Source: Myxocyprinus asiaticus (taxonomy: Eukaryota; Chordata; Actinopteri; Cypriniformes; Catostomidae). From it: a DNA stretch of 64,000 nt. How positions within the stretch are numbered: position 1 is the first letter of the stretch; the number at the start of each line of letters is the position of its first letter. The stretch spans positions 27,276,744 to 27,340,743 of the forward strand of contig NC_059349.1 in the NCBI RefSeq assembly GCF_019703515.2, written 5' to 3'. A model generated the notes under the pieces. That model searched no databases, had not been told where the DNA came from, and worked only from the letters and a program-made list of their open reading frames with translations. Below are positions 11,449 through 24,985 of this stretch, in pieces. Made by a program: the position numbers and the translations under genes.

Positions 11449-11949
11449 TACACTCACTCACTTTGCACTTATTAGGAACACTATGGTCCTAATAAAGTGC
11501 CCGATGTGTTTTTCTGCTGTTGTAGCCCATCCGTCTCAGGGTTCGACGTGTTGTGCATTCTGAGATGCTATTCTGCTCACTATCTGGCCATTTTCCGTTG
11601 ACCTCTCTCATCAACAACGTTTTTGTCCGCAAAACTGGATGTTTTTGTTTTTTGGCACCATTCTGAGTAAACTCTATAGACTGTTGTATGTGAAAATATC
11701 AGGAGATTAGCAGTTATAGAAATACTCAAACCAGCCTATCTGGCACCAACAATCATGTCACAGTCAAAGTAACTGAGATCACTTTTTTTCCCCATTCTGA
11801 TGGTTGCTCTGAACATTAACTGAAGCTCCTGACCCGTATCTGTGACTTTATTATTTATTCATTTCACTGTTGCCACACATTTGCTGATTAAATAATCGCA
11901 TGAATAAGTAGCTGTACAGGTGTTCCTAATAAAGTGCTCAGTGAGTGTA
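11449..11949 (-). mobile_element. Non-autonomous Tc1 derivative (about 500 bp)
   Basis: Inverted ends: 'cttattaggaacac' near 11468 pairs with 'gtgttcctaataaag' near 11922, and 'cactcact' with 'agtgagtg' at the outer tips, flanked by TA. The minus strand keeps a transposase scrap (KHPVLRTKTLLMREVNGKWP, RRTLRRMGYNSR). The same family supplies the fragment at 27054-27330. Confidence 0.8.
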
Positions 11950-12520
11950 TATACGTATAACATTTTAAATTAATGTTTTATACCTTATATAGCCTATAAA
12001 TTAGGGGTGTAACCATTTTCTCATGGTTTGGTTTTAATTTTTCAAAGAACCACTTTCTACCATATTCATTGCAATATAGAAAACAGATATGATCAGTTCT
12101 ATTGTCACTGTCAAAAGACACTGTCAACTAATAAACAACATGAGTGTCCAGCATCACATTCACCAGAGAGACGTGTTCAAAGACAAAAGAGATATATTCA
12201 ATATTAGCTCCAAAACTGCTCCAATGAGAAGTCATATAACGATTTGTTCACCCTATTTTGCATTTTGCTGTGAAATTTGCTGATCATGAATAAGTTGCAG
12301 GATAAATGATTATTTTTTTCTGTTATTACTGTTCTTGTAATGAGCTGGACACATCAGAATTCCGACACATTTGATGGGATATTGATATATTTTTGATAAA
12401 GAAAACATAAGGGGGACTTCAAAATATGGCTTGAGGGCCACATGTGGCCCACAGACCACATGTTGTGTAGCACTGGCCTAAAGCTTACATTTACAATATA
12501 CAGTTAAAATGTTTGTTATA

Positions 12521-12790
12521 AGCTGGAGTGTGTAATTTCTGCTCAACTAGTGTCACCAAATGAAATTGCAAAAATATCAGCTGTTTTCCTGAGCACTCCC
12601 CTGTCAGCCATTGGTTACACAAACAGGTAGTCATGCCTCAAACTTGCGCCATTGGTTGATCCAGTGTTGATATGTTGGGCTGGTCGAGCTGGATATTTTT
12701 GATAGAGCCGCAGTGTTTACATATTTTCGGAAGAATAAACTTGCATTGGCAAACTGTTGTTGTCTTTGTCCATTAAACTATTATAAGAGA
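12521..12790. repeat. Interspersed repeat, copy a
   Basis: Reads 'gtcaccaaatgaaattgc', 'gccattggttgatccagtgt', 'gccgcagtgtttacat'. A second copy at 31463-33350 carries the same blocks in order but is split by a Tc1 element. Superfamily not recognised. Confidence 0.75.
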
Positions 12791-13255
12791 AAGTATTTTA
12801 ACAACTAAAAGAATAACATCACTTTTAAAATCTAGAATATATATGAAGGAGACCTTATTAAGAGGCCCTCTTTCACCTCTTAGCTTGCATTCGACAACCT
12901 CAGTCTGTCTGATGTCTCACATAGACATGTATGATGAAATGAAGGCTCTCTCAAATCTGAATGCACAACAAGTCTGAACTTGAACTGAGCCATGATGATC
13001 ACTCCTGACAACCTCTCTCACACTGCTTTCTGCTGATTGATAGGCTGGTCAAACACAATCACATGTACACACATAAACTTACAGGTAGACATACATTTAG
13101 GGTCATCATGTGAAGCAGGTGGTGTAGGGTTCGAGGCTTTATGTATCCTACTAAGTACTGAGAAGGAATTTTCCCTTATACCTACCATACTGGTGGACCT
13201 TAGCATCTCTTTCCTGAATTAATTTTCCTTCTTTATTTTGTTGTTCTTTCCAAAG

Positions 13256-13487
13256 GTGCTGGAAGACAACACAGGGGTCCGGAGAGTGGTGGTCACCCCT
13301 CAGTCTCCAGAATGTTATCCTCCCAGCTTTTCCCCAGCCATCTCTCCCACACATCACTTACCTCCATACATGGCTCCCCCACCCTTTATCCCCAACTCAC
13401 ACACAGCCTTCTACCCACCCATCAGCCCTGGGGACATTCCACCCCATCAGTACTACCAGCATCACATCCCACCAATGTACAATGAAG
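13256..13487 (+). CDS. fndc3b: fndc3b local exon 2 (proline-rich N-terminal region)
   Basis: Starts VLEDNTGVRRVVVTPQ and continues through a Pro/His/Tyr-rich stretch including ISPTHHLPPY and NSHTAFYPPISPGD, ending MYNE plus one base. The acceptor follows ttctttccaaag and the donor is gaag/gtaaga (phase 1). Low-complexity, probably disordered. This sequence separates FNDC3B from FNDC3A. The histidine/tyrosine-rich end is shorter and different in wording from mammalian copies, as expected for a disordered segment. Confidence 0.95.
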
Positions 13488-13903
13488 GTAAGAGTACGTA
13501 TAATCACTGACTTGTGTGTTCTAGGATTGTCACGATACCAAAATTTCAGTAGTCGATACCAATACCAGTGAAATTTCATGATTCTCAATTGCCAAATTTG
13601 ATCCCACAGCAAAAGCTAACATGATTTTGAAAACCGTTCTATATTTAGGAAGATTAATATTAACAAATGGAATTAAAACAATGGAATGTAGTGTTAAAGT
13701 ATTGGTCAAGTAAATAGCTTTTAAAGTTTTTTGTAAGTAATTATTCAAGTAAACAGTCAGTTATAAAGACAAAAATAATTAAGAGCTGATGGCTTTCTTG
13801 TTTTCTTGTCAAGATTAATTTTACACAGCGGTCTATTAGGGGCTGAATACGTTCTTGTGCTAAGAAAAGATGCAAAGCAATGGATAGAACAGAATGCAGG
13901 TGT

Positions 13904-14432
13904 CTTAAAGGAATAGTTCACCCAAAAAAGTAAATTCTCTCATTATTTACTCACCCTCATGCCATCCCAGATGTGTTTGATTGTCTTTCTTCAGATGAAC
14001 ATAATCAAAGATTTTTAGAAGAATTTATATGATTGGTATGGGTGAGAAACAGATCAATATATAAGCCCTTTTTATTATCAATCTCAACTGTCATTTTCAC
14101 CTTCTTTTGTTTCTGGCGATTTACATTCTTTGTGCATATCGCTACCTACTGGGCAGGGAGGATAAGTTATAATAAAAACGGACTTAAATATTGATCTTCT
14201 TTTCACCCACACCAATCATATCGCTTCTGAAGATATGGATTTAACCACTCAAGTCATATGGATTACTTTAATGTTGCCTTTGTTCTTTTTGGAGCTTCAC
14301 AATTTTGGTACACATTGACTTGCGTTGTATGGACCTACGGTCCATACTGAGATATTCTTCTAAAAATCTTTGTGTTCAGCAGAGGGAAAAATGATGAGAG
14401 AATTTTTATTTTTGGGTGAACTATCGCTTTAA
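13904..14432. repeat. Foldback 'TAGTTCACCC' repeat, copy 1
   Basis: Left tip 'ttaaaggaatagttcaccc', right tip 'gggtgaactatcgctttaa'. The inner arms pair as 'atttactcaccctcatg'-type blocks. A common cyprinid non-autonomous hairpin repeat. It fills a third of the intron between fndc3b local exons 2 and 3. Confidence 0.85.
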
Positions 14433-15005
14433 GACTCGCTTTTAAATATTGACGTTGTTTTTAACTTGACACGGCATCTAAAAAAATGTGGCACTCCTGC
14501 CCAGCACGCGGCGCAACGATCAAAATTTCTGTCTGATGCATGTTTACAATATAGAAAAACAACGAAAAACAGTGCAGACAAATGCAAATATGCGTTCGTG
14601 TTATAGAGTTATTTTATATCAAATATTTTTACACACATTAGATTTTATTGATCCCACCTATTTACATTCACTTAAGGCATAAACGACAGTGTTCACATTA
14701 ATACCTCAGCGAGACGGGCTTTGACCAAGAGATCAATTTGATCATTCATATACACAGTCAAGCGTTCAGAAGCAGACAGACAATGCATGGGCACTGAATT
14801 GAGTTGGTACTTGGTAATACTGATGCTGTAGAAAGGCTGGTTTCATGACATTTTTATTTTAATATCAACTGGTGCTAAGGTCCTACGGACCTTTTTACAC
14901 CATACCTGTGCCCTCTTTTCAGTGTTTTCATAAATGTAATTCTTCCATATCTACAGTAACTTGCGTAAAAGATTCATTGCTGAATGTTGAATTTTGTTGC
15001 TGCAG

Positions 15006-15278
15006 AGATAATTCCCTTGTATGGGATGAACTACATTGGGCGGGATGAGCAGTACAAACCAGCACCGAAAAAGATGAAGGACAGATTGGAGCGGCAGAAT
15101 CGTCTCAACAGCCCTCCCTCTATCTATAAGAGCAACATGGGCTGCAACAACGTGTACAATGGCTACGGCAAGATCCATGGAAGTATTGGAGGCGGTGGAG
15201 GGGGAAGCAGTCCTGGGGCTAAAAAAACAGTCCGTGGACCTCGGAGTAGCCCCAGGTCCAGCGAGCCAGACTTACAGG
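15006..15278 (+). CDS. fndc3b: fndc3b local exon 3 (basic and glycine-rich linker)
   Basis: Starts with the split Glu codon and IIPLYGMNYIG, then a basic stretch (KKMKDRLERQNRLNSPP), IYKSNMGCNNVYNGYGK, a glycine run of six, and KKTVRGPRSSPRSS ending DLQ. The acceptor is tgctgcag and the donor cagg/gtaagt (phase 1). A run of Lys/Arg plus SP motifs suggests a phosphorylatable linker (inference). Confidence 0.95.
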
Positions 15279-15975
15279 GTAAGTACATTTGCAGGGCTTT
15301 ATACTCTTAATATCTGAGTCACTGTTACAGGTCTGTGAATAAGCTGTATTATGCTGGAGTCTCTGTATGTGCAAAAAATATATATATATTTATTTTATTT
15401 TTTTTACAAATTATTAAGATTGTTAGAGCTGTGTCTTTGCAGTTTTAGCTTGGACACATTAACCCTTTCGCACGTACGATCAAACCAGTGTGATTACACT
15501 AGGCTGGGCTCAGATGTGTACAATCAAACCGGTGTGATCTGCATTCCTGCTGCTGTTTACCAGTAAAAGAGATGCTCAAATAGTCTTTTCAACAATATCT
15601 TTATTTTTATGTTACAAACATTCAAACAATCACTAAATAAAAGTTTAAAGCCATTACCGTCAGAGCGCTTTGATGCAGCAATGCGGCACTGTTTTTTGAC
15701 GTCAGACAAAGAATATACAAACAAGTCTGTCCACTGGGCTGGGCTTTTAGAACCTTCTATGCTTCTTATACGAACTCCGAATCCCATGTTGCATTGCATG
15801 TAAACAATATGGCATTGCACATAGCCGGCAAGCACATTTGCGATCGCATCTTATCTGTCATAAGCAGTCATTATAAACATCTAAACACCACATTATATGT
15901 TTGATAATATATAATCTGACCTTCAGTGCACCTGCTGTGATATATATATATAAAATACCCATACATACATAGAGT

Positions 15976-16501
15976 CACAGTACTATGCAAAAGTTTAAGG
16001 CACTTGTGAAAAATGTTGCATAGGGAGGATGTCTTTAAAAATAATTCCATAAATATTTTTCATTTATCAATTAACATCATACAAGTCCAGTAAACAAAAC
16101 AAAAAAAACCTTTAAAAAAAAAGCTAAATCAATAATTGGTGTGACTTTGCATTCAAAACAGCACCAATTCTTCTAGGTACACCTCAACACTGTTTTTCTT
16201 GGTTGTTGGCTGATAGGGTGTTCCAAGCTGCTTGGAGAATTTGCCACAGTTCTTCTGTCGTTTTAGGTTGTCTCAATTGCCTCTGTCTCTTCGTGTAATC
16301 CCAGACTGACTCGATGTTCAGTGGGGGGCTCTGTGGGGCCATGCCATCTGTTGCAGGGCTCCCTGTTCTTCTATTGTAATCTTTTCTATTTGCAAAAGTA
16401 ATATTTGAGAGTCTAATATTTATAGTTTCTATTGACACACTAAAGCTGAAGATATAAATAACCATCTTATAATCAAAACAAGACTTGTGCACAGAACTGT
16501 A
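15976..16501 (-). mobile_element. Non-autonomous Tc1/mariner derivative with transposase tail
   Basis: Left end 'cacagtactatgcaaaagtt', right end its inverted match 'acttgtgcacagaactgta'. The minus strand still encodes a C-terminal scrap: PPLNIESVWDYTKRQRQLRQ, TEELWQILQAAWNTL and RRIGAVLNAKSHQ, containing the last catalytic Glu. The rest of the enzyme is missing. Confidence 0.8.
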
Positions 16502-19182
16502 TATGTGTGTTCGTATATTATATAACATTATATATATTAGAAGATTAGATATTATTTTATTATGTTGTATAAATGTTGTAAATGTATAAATATATTATAT
16601 ATAAATAAAAAAAAGAAAAAAAGAAAACTCTCTAATCTCCTACAACTGGTAAAGGTTTGGTTACAATGTACGGAGACTCAAACTTTGGAATAGAGTGAGG
16701 TGGTTACGTTCTGCTTACGTTCTGTGCCAGAAATTCTCGACAATGTTTATCCAAGACATTGTAGATGTTATTGTGGTTACATTAAATCATCTCATGCATG
16801 GCTATAGTGTTTAGCCTCTGGTGTTTCTTAGCTTCGATTAGACATTTGTAATGCATGTTTCCTTAAGTCTGCCCACAATGTTTTTCTCTCTACTCGTAAA
16901 AAAAAAAAAAAAAAAGGTAAGTGCATCAATAGAGGTAAAGGGAGATGTCATGCCACGGAAACTGCATAGCTGGGAATCGCCAAGGTGCTATCGTTTTTCC
17001 AGTGTCCACAATTTGGCCCTTGTTGCCCAGGTTGGGCCTCTGCTGAAAGGCGGCCCACATATCTTTGGAGTCATGTTCTCTTGATAAAGGGGTCCTTTGA
17101 GCAAGGACACTGATCCTTAACAATTCCACATGTGCCTTATCAGCCCCCCTGCAGTGGTGATTGGAAAAGAGCTCAATTTCAGATGTGTTCACATACTATT
17201 TCCCACTCTCAAGGACATTTTCTTTACATAAACATTTTTGTCAGTTTATGCTTCCATAACTGTTTTTAATTATTTAAACCCACACCTGTGCTTCAGAAGG
17301 TCTTGCTATTATTGTAGTGTCTTCTGCCAGTTTTTTTCCCTAGCCTTGGTTGCCATGGTTGCCTTGAAGTCGTACAGGTTTCAATTACATAAAACTCTGA
17401 AATGCCATTGATCTCAGGTGTTTCGTCAATTCACATTTGCAAGTGCTAATAAGTGCAGCAGGAGAATGACCCCTTCATTTATTTGATTTGTCAAAAGGGC
17501 AGTTGTACCCCAAAAGCTCCCTTTTGGCCTTTAAAAAACATCCACAGTTAGTAATGTATTCCCTGTTGAAAAGACATCACAAGCATATGTTGTGTTTTGG
17601 ATGCTTTTTAACTTGCTTAACCAGCAAGACTTTCTTGGTCAACCATCTTCACATGAAAGACAATGCTGGTTGACCAGTATTTTTTGCTGGTGAACTACAT
17701 GGCTATGCTGGTCCACCAGATAAACAAGCATAACAAGCATAAATCAGCCTAGACCAGCTTGAATGTCTTCATTTAGCCTCTCAAAGAAGTTTTTAAAATG
17801 TTTTAGTCTGGGTTTCTTATTGTCTTGAAGGCTGAACTTGTTGTGTGGTATGCAGGTGTTGTAAAATTTGACTTATTATTATGCACTGACATCATGGAAA
17901 CACGATGTGTCTGCTGCAAGCACAAGCCGCCCATCCTTTGATCAATTCATGGTAGGCCTTCATAGCTTAACAAGCTAAACAAGAATTCCTTTTACCTCAT
18001 ACATCCATATGGTGTCTTGATGATACACACACTCTTAGAGTACCCTCAGGATCAAAGGCAAAACCCGTCTGCAGCAGAGTTCCCAGGAGATAAGATTTGC
18101 ATTTGTCTGTAAAGTTATTACTCCCTACTTTTGGCTGCTCTTTCACAATATACGGACGTCCTGGCAAATACGAGACAGATGAGATGGCAGCCACTAGTGT
18201 ATACTACACCATCGTCTTTCGTTGCACTCCACGCTACAGGTTCTTCTTGCATAATAAAATCATTTCACAACAATATTTTGTGAGCAATTATGTATTTCTT
18301 TGGTAAGTAACCATGTAAAAAGCATAATCAGTTTTGTCTAAAATATTGAAAAAACAATATTCCTCTTAAGGAAAAAAACAGTGTGGGCCAAGTGGTTGAG
18401 TGAGGTCAACAGAAGCAGGATGTAGGGGTTGAATGTAAGGGTGCTTTTACACTACGTTTGAAGTTACAGTTCGCTTTGTTTGGTTGGTGTGAAAGCTGCT
18501 TGAATCAGTAGACTGGAGTATGGTTCATGTAAACTTCGATATGGTTTGCAGTTGGTATAAACACAATCTGGACTGACTTGTGGAAGTGAGCTGCAATTGA
18601 TGATGTAGAATTTGCCTGTTGTAGAAAAACGCATTTCTTATTGCTGCTTGCAGAATTTGCCATCAACAAACAGCTCGCTGCCTTTGCATCTCTTGCAATG
18701 CATCCAGGCTGTGGTCTTGTCTCCCTTAATCATTACCAAGATACAGTACAGTGGTAAACAGCTGCTTCTAGTACTTAGTGGTTCTCACATTTATGGCGCA
18801 AACATACAATGGTTAGAACCAAATAATACAATTTGAAAAGAGACCAGGAGGAGGGGGGAGGAATCAAACTCCGTTTCGGACCAAGAAATCGAATCAAGTG
18901 TAAAACCAGCATAAAAGACCACAGTGTACAGTTCTCCTCTGTGCAGTTGACTGAGCGGGTGATATAGGACAGAAAACAAACCGAGGGCTTCTTGCTCACT
19001 TCCCTTACTGAGGGCTATGGCCATCTGGACCTTACTGCAGCCTTGCTCCCAGGCATAAATCATCATGACCACACATACACAGATGCAAAAGACTTGGCTC
19101 TCCATGTCACGCTGGAGATCAGGTTATTTTTCTTTTTTCAGAGAAACCCACAATTATGATGAAACCCTCAAGAGTAAGGAAG
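16502..19182. other. Intronic sequence, mostly unannotated
   Basis: A run of A at 16899-16916 and a 'gctggt'-rich repeat-like patch (17600-17775) that resembles 29625-29745. No exon or RNA gene seen. Confidence 0.4.
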
Positions 19183-19319
19183 ACATTTACGCATATGGCA
19201 GACGCTTTTATCCAAAGCAACATACGGTGGCTTCAAGCTATACATTTTATCAGTCTCTGGGTGTCAAACCCATGACATTGGCTTGGTTAGCACCATGCTT
19301 CACTAGTTGAGCTATAGGA
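19183..19319 (-). mobile_element. tRNA-derived SINE, short copy
   Basis: Plus strand shows 'ggcagacgcttttatccaaa', the L2-like SINE tail of fish, then 'gtgtcaaacccatgac' (B-box on the minus strand) and 'actagttgagctataggaa' (A-box on the minus strand). The element therefore points to the minus strand. About 137 bp. Confidence 0.75.
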
Positions 19320-20030
19320 AGGAAAGAGAAAAAAGATAGAGGGAAAGAGAGAGATGGACAACAAAAGGCCAGACATTCCAGCTTTCTAAAATACTTTGTT
19401 TTTGGCATAGCAGCTCGAAGGTCCAGGCATTGCTACCAGACACGGCTGGAGCTGTAAAAACAACTCAACCCGTCATCTCTCAGCACCTTGCCTGGATGGT
19501 CTTTGCTCAAATCACCCAGTGGGCACAAACATGCTCACCTCAGCTCAAGCTCAGCACATGAAGTTAAATTACATAATGCAGGAAGGCACATCCCAGGGAC
19601 CATCAACTTCTTAGTTCCTAAGCTGCAAGGATTTCTATGCTTTCTACCTATCCTCCATCATTAACTAGTTCAGGCAGGGGTTAAGCTTGTGCAGAGGAAG
19701 ACTAGCCACTAGATTAACCTCTCCATGGTGTCAGGCTTACAGCATTTCAACCTTAACTCCTTTCTATCTCAGACTCTGCTTATATGTTGTGTGTGGACTC
19801 AAGCAAAAACAGATGTTCTGTTTCTGGTCCTCTATGTCACAGAGCACTTCCTCCAGCCACGTGCTTGCACTCCATCATTGCCGACCAGGAGCAACAGATG
19901 TCCCCTAATCCTCCATCTTGGCTCTGTGTTGTTGCCAAAATGGTAACAGTTCAGTCTCCCACATTCGCTTTCTCACAACATATACAGTAGTTGTGTCCAA
20001 AAGCTGAAAAATGCTGCCTTTGCAGGCAGT

Positions 20031-20286
20031 ATACCTGCTGGAATATCCAGATTAAGCTGGTAGCTGTGTTTTGGATCATGGTAACTGGATTATAGATGGT
20101 TGTAGTCATAAGTAGGTCTTTACCTGGTCCAAGCCAGTAGATCATATCAACCAGCAGGTCATAATAACTTAAGGTGGTTGGTTTTCGATCATGGTGGCTG
20201 GTCACACAGTTTATGAATAGCAAGAAACCAGCTACCATGTTCCAAAACACAGAAACCATCTTAAAGTGTATTTTCCAGCAGGGTAC
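20031..20286. repeat. Short inverted-repeat (foldback) element
   Basis: The left arm 'ctgctggaatatccag...gctgtgttttgga' pairs with the right arm 'tccaaaacacag ... ttttccagcag'. Arms about 60 bp, loop about 140 bp. 'gctggt' motifs are shared with 17600-17775 and 29625-29745. Confidence 0.75.
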
Positions 20287-21204
20287 ATATGACTGTAGGT
20301 TGGCATCAGGGTACGTCCGAATCCATTGTGTTTTATCCTGTCTACTAAGATGCCTTCATCTGGTCAGATTTTGAAGACAGCATAGATGTATCGTTTACTG
20401 CCTATGATTTTCCAAAATCCTGAGTGTGCCATTCGACGGTTGGTTGAAATATTAAAAATACAGTCTGATGGAGTGATTGAAAGCAGCTAATATCCAACCT
20501 ATGAGAAATAAGCATTGTAGTCTCTAAATATTTTCTTGGTTATATCTTAAGGTCACTTGAATTTGTTTTAGATCATTAAATGTTACTTTGGTGTGTTTTG
20601 TAAGCTGATCTGGAACCAGTTTCCATAAGAAATACCTTCATGCAGAAATGCTATCTGTTAAGGCCTTAGTTTTCAGACACAGCTATTTGAGTCACTGAGA
20701 AAGGTTATGCTCAGACCTCCTCGGGAGGTCACTTGTGATGGAGCAATAATGGGTGATGCAACTTGGGAAACCAAATCATGAGAAGGTCGAGGACAGATAA
20801 GAGCTTGTAACCAGATGCCAACACTTCACCTAATTAAACATGACCTTTCAATGATTCACTGGTGCTTATTCAATCATTTATAGTTGGCACGCTATAACTC
20901 TCACCTATCTTGATGCCAGTGGAAGATTGTTAAGGACCTGGTTAGGCTACATTTCAAGAAGTTGCCACAGACAGCTCTAAATGCTGGGCCAAAATCAACA
21001 TTGCCATTTTTTTCTGGGAATTCCCTCTTACAGTAACATAATGCACAAACTGTGTCTGTTTCAGTGGAATTCAGCATAGACTGTTTGTCTGTGCCAGGGT
21101 TAATAGTGTGGTGATACTTGGTAAATATGTATGTGAAGACGGGCCTCCAAATAGTTGCGATTCTGTTGTATCATTCAGTATTCAGGAGTTAATTCAATAC
21201 ACAT

Positions 21205-22229
21205 TAGGCCCTTTCCCATTGCAGGAACTAAAGCCCGTATTAGGTACTTTTACTCGGAACTAATATTTTTCGTAATTTTTGAACATTAGGAACTGTAGGT
21301 CTCCTTAGCCATTAAGAGGGATTTTTTTAGCTTCTACTCTGTAGTATGTACTTTTTGGGAGAAGAAGGACTGTGGAAGGTGCTGCAACCTGTGATTGGTC
21401 AAATACTTATGATGCATAAAGCAATGAGAACCGCGAAATGTAGCTGCTAGCCTGCTACTCAGTGGATTGTGCTAATTTTCCAATTCCCTTAACAGAAATA
21501 ACAAAACTAACAAAGTATCCAAAAAGTATTGCCGGTTTCACATATTTTGTGTGTGCGAGGGGTGAGCAGAGCTAACTTCAACAGGAGACTCAGTTTGAGT
21601 TTTCATTGCATCTGTACTGTGACTGTGTGTACTGTGTGGCTATACAGAAAATAAAGTGATTTCTGGATTGCTACATTGAAATGTTTATCGAAAGTGGGTA
21701 ATTGAAATCTATTAGAAACTTAACCGTCATGAAATCTAATATACACGAGGAAAGTGTTGCGTGCCTGTTACTGCATGGTTAACTTGCATTAAGATGACTT
21801 TTATAAGTCAAAGGGTGAGTAGTTCAGTACAGTATTTTATATTGAGTCATAAAAGCCTTTATTGTAAAAGATCATGTTGATAAATAGGTTTATAGTGCAT
21901 TTTCCACATGTTTTCCATTGAGCTTAGTGAGTGCTGCGTGGTTAAAATTGGCTGAGCGATTCAACTGTCCTCTCACTGACGCTTCAAATGGCCAGATCCT
22001 GGCGTCCTCTGTCAGTGTTGTTGATTTTGTTGTTGCTCCTATTTAATTGCGCTTGCAAACAACGTCAGAAATGAAATGATCGACTCTACATGACATCACT
22101 ACGGGGGTTCCTTTTGTGTATGCGAATATGTGAGGGAAAGTCTCCTCAGGTGTGCAGTTCTTTTTAAGGGTTCTCATCTAGAAAGTTCCAAAGGGGAAAG
22201 TACTGGGACTTTATGTGGGGAAAGGGGCT
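21205..22229. mobile_element. Putative non-autonomous DNA transposon
   Basis: Left end 'aggccctttcccattgcag' and right end 'gtggggaaaggggct' are inverted relatives. 'ggaactaaag' and 'agttccaaagg' blocks also mirror. No coding sequence. Superfamily uncertain (PIF/Harbinger or hAT-like). A target-site duplication could not be fixed by eye. Confidence 0.45.
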
Positions 22230-24696
22230 AATTTCGCCATTTCTGTGCACAGTATTTCAAAACTGTATTTAAACTGGCATGTGTGCCACTGATGTTGTGA
22301 TTGTGCCACTTGGCAGCTGTGATTACAGAGGTCACCCTGGTTCAGTCTCTTTCCCTCCTCCTCTGCATCTCTGTCTTTGTTCTTTCCCCTTTTGTCCCTC
22401 CTTTCTTCTGCCAACTCCCTCCATTCTTACCAGTTTTCTTCCAGGAAGCACTGGCGTATCCCTGTGTCCCTTGGCATTAGAGAGGACATGCATCTCTGCA
22501 GTGAGTGAATGCCACAGAGTTCCTCTGGAGATAGCTGGAGACATGGAGCTAGCACAGTAAGGGAGAGAGACCAATGCCAGCTTGGCAGTTCTGGAAAAAC
22601 AAGCATCCATCCTGCTGATTTGGCTGGAGGATTCTACAGTCTCTGAAACTAAAATAAAAGCAAACAATAGCTTATCAAAGAGTTACACACACACCTATCG
22701 TCCATGTGCTTTTTATAGCAAATCAAAGCACAGTTATGTGTGATGCCGCTAACATCTGGAGGGTTTTGCCAAAAATTCTTAATGTCCTTAATTCGACCTC
22801 TTTCAACTTAAAGGTTGATCAGTTTAGTCTGGTGCCAAATTATGTATACAGGGAGAGGCAATGTACTGCTGATGTTTAAAATATGTTATTAATAAGGTCA
22901 TTGTTGAATTTCATGTAGTTATATCAGTTTTGCTAAAGGGACCTAGGAGAGAGGAGAGTTTTGGAATGGACGGAAAGAGAGATTTGTTTTGAGGGCATGG
23001 GGGCCATAGTTTTACCTTTGTGATTGATAGATAGCAAGCAAGCAAGCAATGTTCAGCATCAACATTCTGCAGTGCCACGGAGCGCCACTATTAAATCCGG
23101 CCAAAATCTTTATCAAAGGACAAAGATTATTTACTCTAGCCATCACTGGATGATATACAGTAGTGTGTATATGTATCTTTCATATAGCCTACACAATGTG
23201 TTTTCAGTTACAAGTATGTCTTTTTGTGGTTAGCTTGAATGAAAGACCTATTCAACTCTATATTCAGAGAAATTGCATAATAAACATCGCCATTTCTAAC
23301 CATTCAGTTTGCGCAGTTACACCAGTTTCATACACTAATCTGCAAACTCATCAACGTCACTTTGTTCATTCTTGAAGTACAAAAACCTTCATAACTTTGG
23401 ACTGGCATCTGCTGTTCTGCTTCAGCTCATCCTGTGTGTGTGTGTGTGCGCGTGTGTGATACCTGTGCCTTTCCTGAATGCAACTGGCTTCAGTAAAAGT
23501 TACATCTCCCTCTTGTGGTCTCCCAGTGCTATTACGCCAGACTGTTCAACAGACCCAGCTGAATGAATTGGAAAGCATGCAAATAAGGCTTCTAATTTAA
23601 ATGTAGGCTAATTTTAATATATGGATGCCTCAAAAATATATTGATAAAATAACGTGCCAATCAATAATCAATATTTTATGACATCCCTAATAGATAAATA
23701 GAGATATTATTTATTCCATTATTAATCATGTGGGACATTGTGGTACATTAGTCGCCATACTTGATCAACACTTTATGGTGCTACATACACATAAATATAC
23801 AAAATTAATGTTTATTGTATAGACAATACACAGAAAGAGGGGTGTACAGTTGTTTTTAAAGGGCTGTGTGTATGAGAAAGAGAGTTGGCTGTGGTAGTGG
23901 TTCTCAGGGTGGCACAGGTTTGTGTGAGAGGGATTAGACAGCCAGCTGTTGAGAGGATAGAATGTGTGCTATGCAGAGATGAGAATGATTGGGAGCCTGC
24001 AATCTTCTCGCACTCTTTCTTTCTTTCTCTCCCTTCCTCCCACACCCCCTCTCTCACCACCCCATTATTAGTGACATATTTTCTGCACAGATTATTTTGC
24101 CACCTTGGATAATACTTTTTTCTGCTCTGCCTTTAAAATCATTATGTGTTTCATCATATTACTCATTGCGGTGTGTATGGAAAAGTGCTCCTTGTGTAAA
24201 AAACAGAAAAACCTTAACGTAGTGTGATTTCCTGGTCATCTAGTCATCCTGACCATGTCCTGTTCAAGAGCCATAACCTCACTTTCTTTTTTTTCTTTTT
24301 CTTTTTTATGATTTTCTTCTTGACTAAGCTTTGCCTGGTCATTTTTCACATTTTTCTATGTACTCATAACACCTGTCTGGTCCCGTAGGTGGTGTGTTTA
24401 AAGGACCGTCACTAATCAAGAATGTGTCATTCCCTCTCACTCCACATGGAGGCAGAAATGAGCAAAGCACCCACATGTGTTTGCATAAAGTTGATTAAGT
24501 CCACAAAAGCACTCTTTATTTTCAGGGTGAGGTGCATGCACACTTCTAGGAGGCTTTCATCTCAAAGCAAATAAACAAATTAGCCCAACTAATGGAATTT
24601 TGGCTGTGCAACATGTTTATGTCTGACTGATCACCGCTGATAGCGACAGCCTGTAGCCCCTATTCAAGGAGATAGCTTAAAGGATATGAGCTGTTG
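22230..24696. other. Intronic sequence, no gene seen
   Basis: Pyrimidine-rich tract at 22340-22445, a GT run at 23434-23458 and further pyrimidine-rich sequence near 24010-24060. No supported exon. Confidence 0.4.
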
Positions 24697-24985
24697 TTAA
24701 AGGGATAGTTCACCTAAAACTGAATATTTTGTCATCATTTACTCACCCTCATGTTGTTCCAAACCTGTATGAGAGTCTTTCTTCTGTGGAACACAAACGG
24801 AGATGCATTAGCCACATTCACGTACATTGTATGGGAAAAAAAAAGATTCAATGGAAGGGAATGGTTACTGAGACCTGCCTAGTATCACCTTTTGTGTTCC
24901 ATGGAATAAAGTCATATGGGTTTGGAACAACATGAAAATGAGTAAATGATGATAAAATATTCACTTTAAGGTGAACTATCCCTTT
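24697..24985. repeat. Foldback 'TAGTTCACCC' repeat, copy 2
   Basis: Left tip 'ttaaagggatagttcacct', right tip 'aaggtgaactatcccttta'. The inner blocks 'catcatttactcaccctcat' and 'gagtaaatgatgat' mirror each other. A nearly complete hairpin. Confidence 0.88.

Noticed and set aside
13238..13510. Single-exon gene on + reading through a Pro-rich stretch
   Set aside because: The frame is fndc3b local exon 2 plus flanking intron; splice signals and phase set the real limits at 13256-13487.
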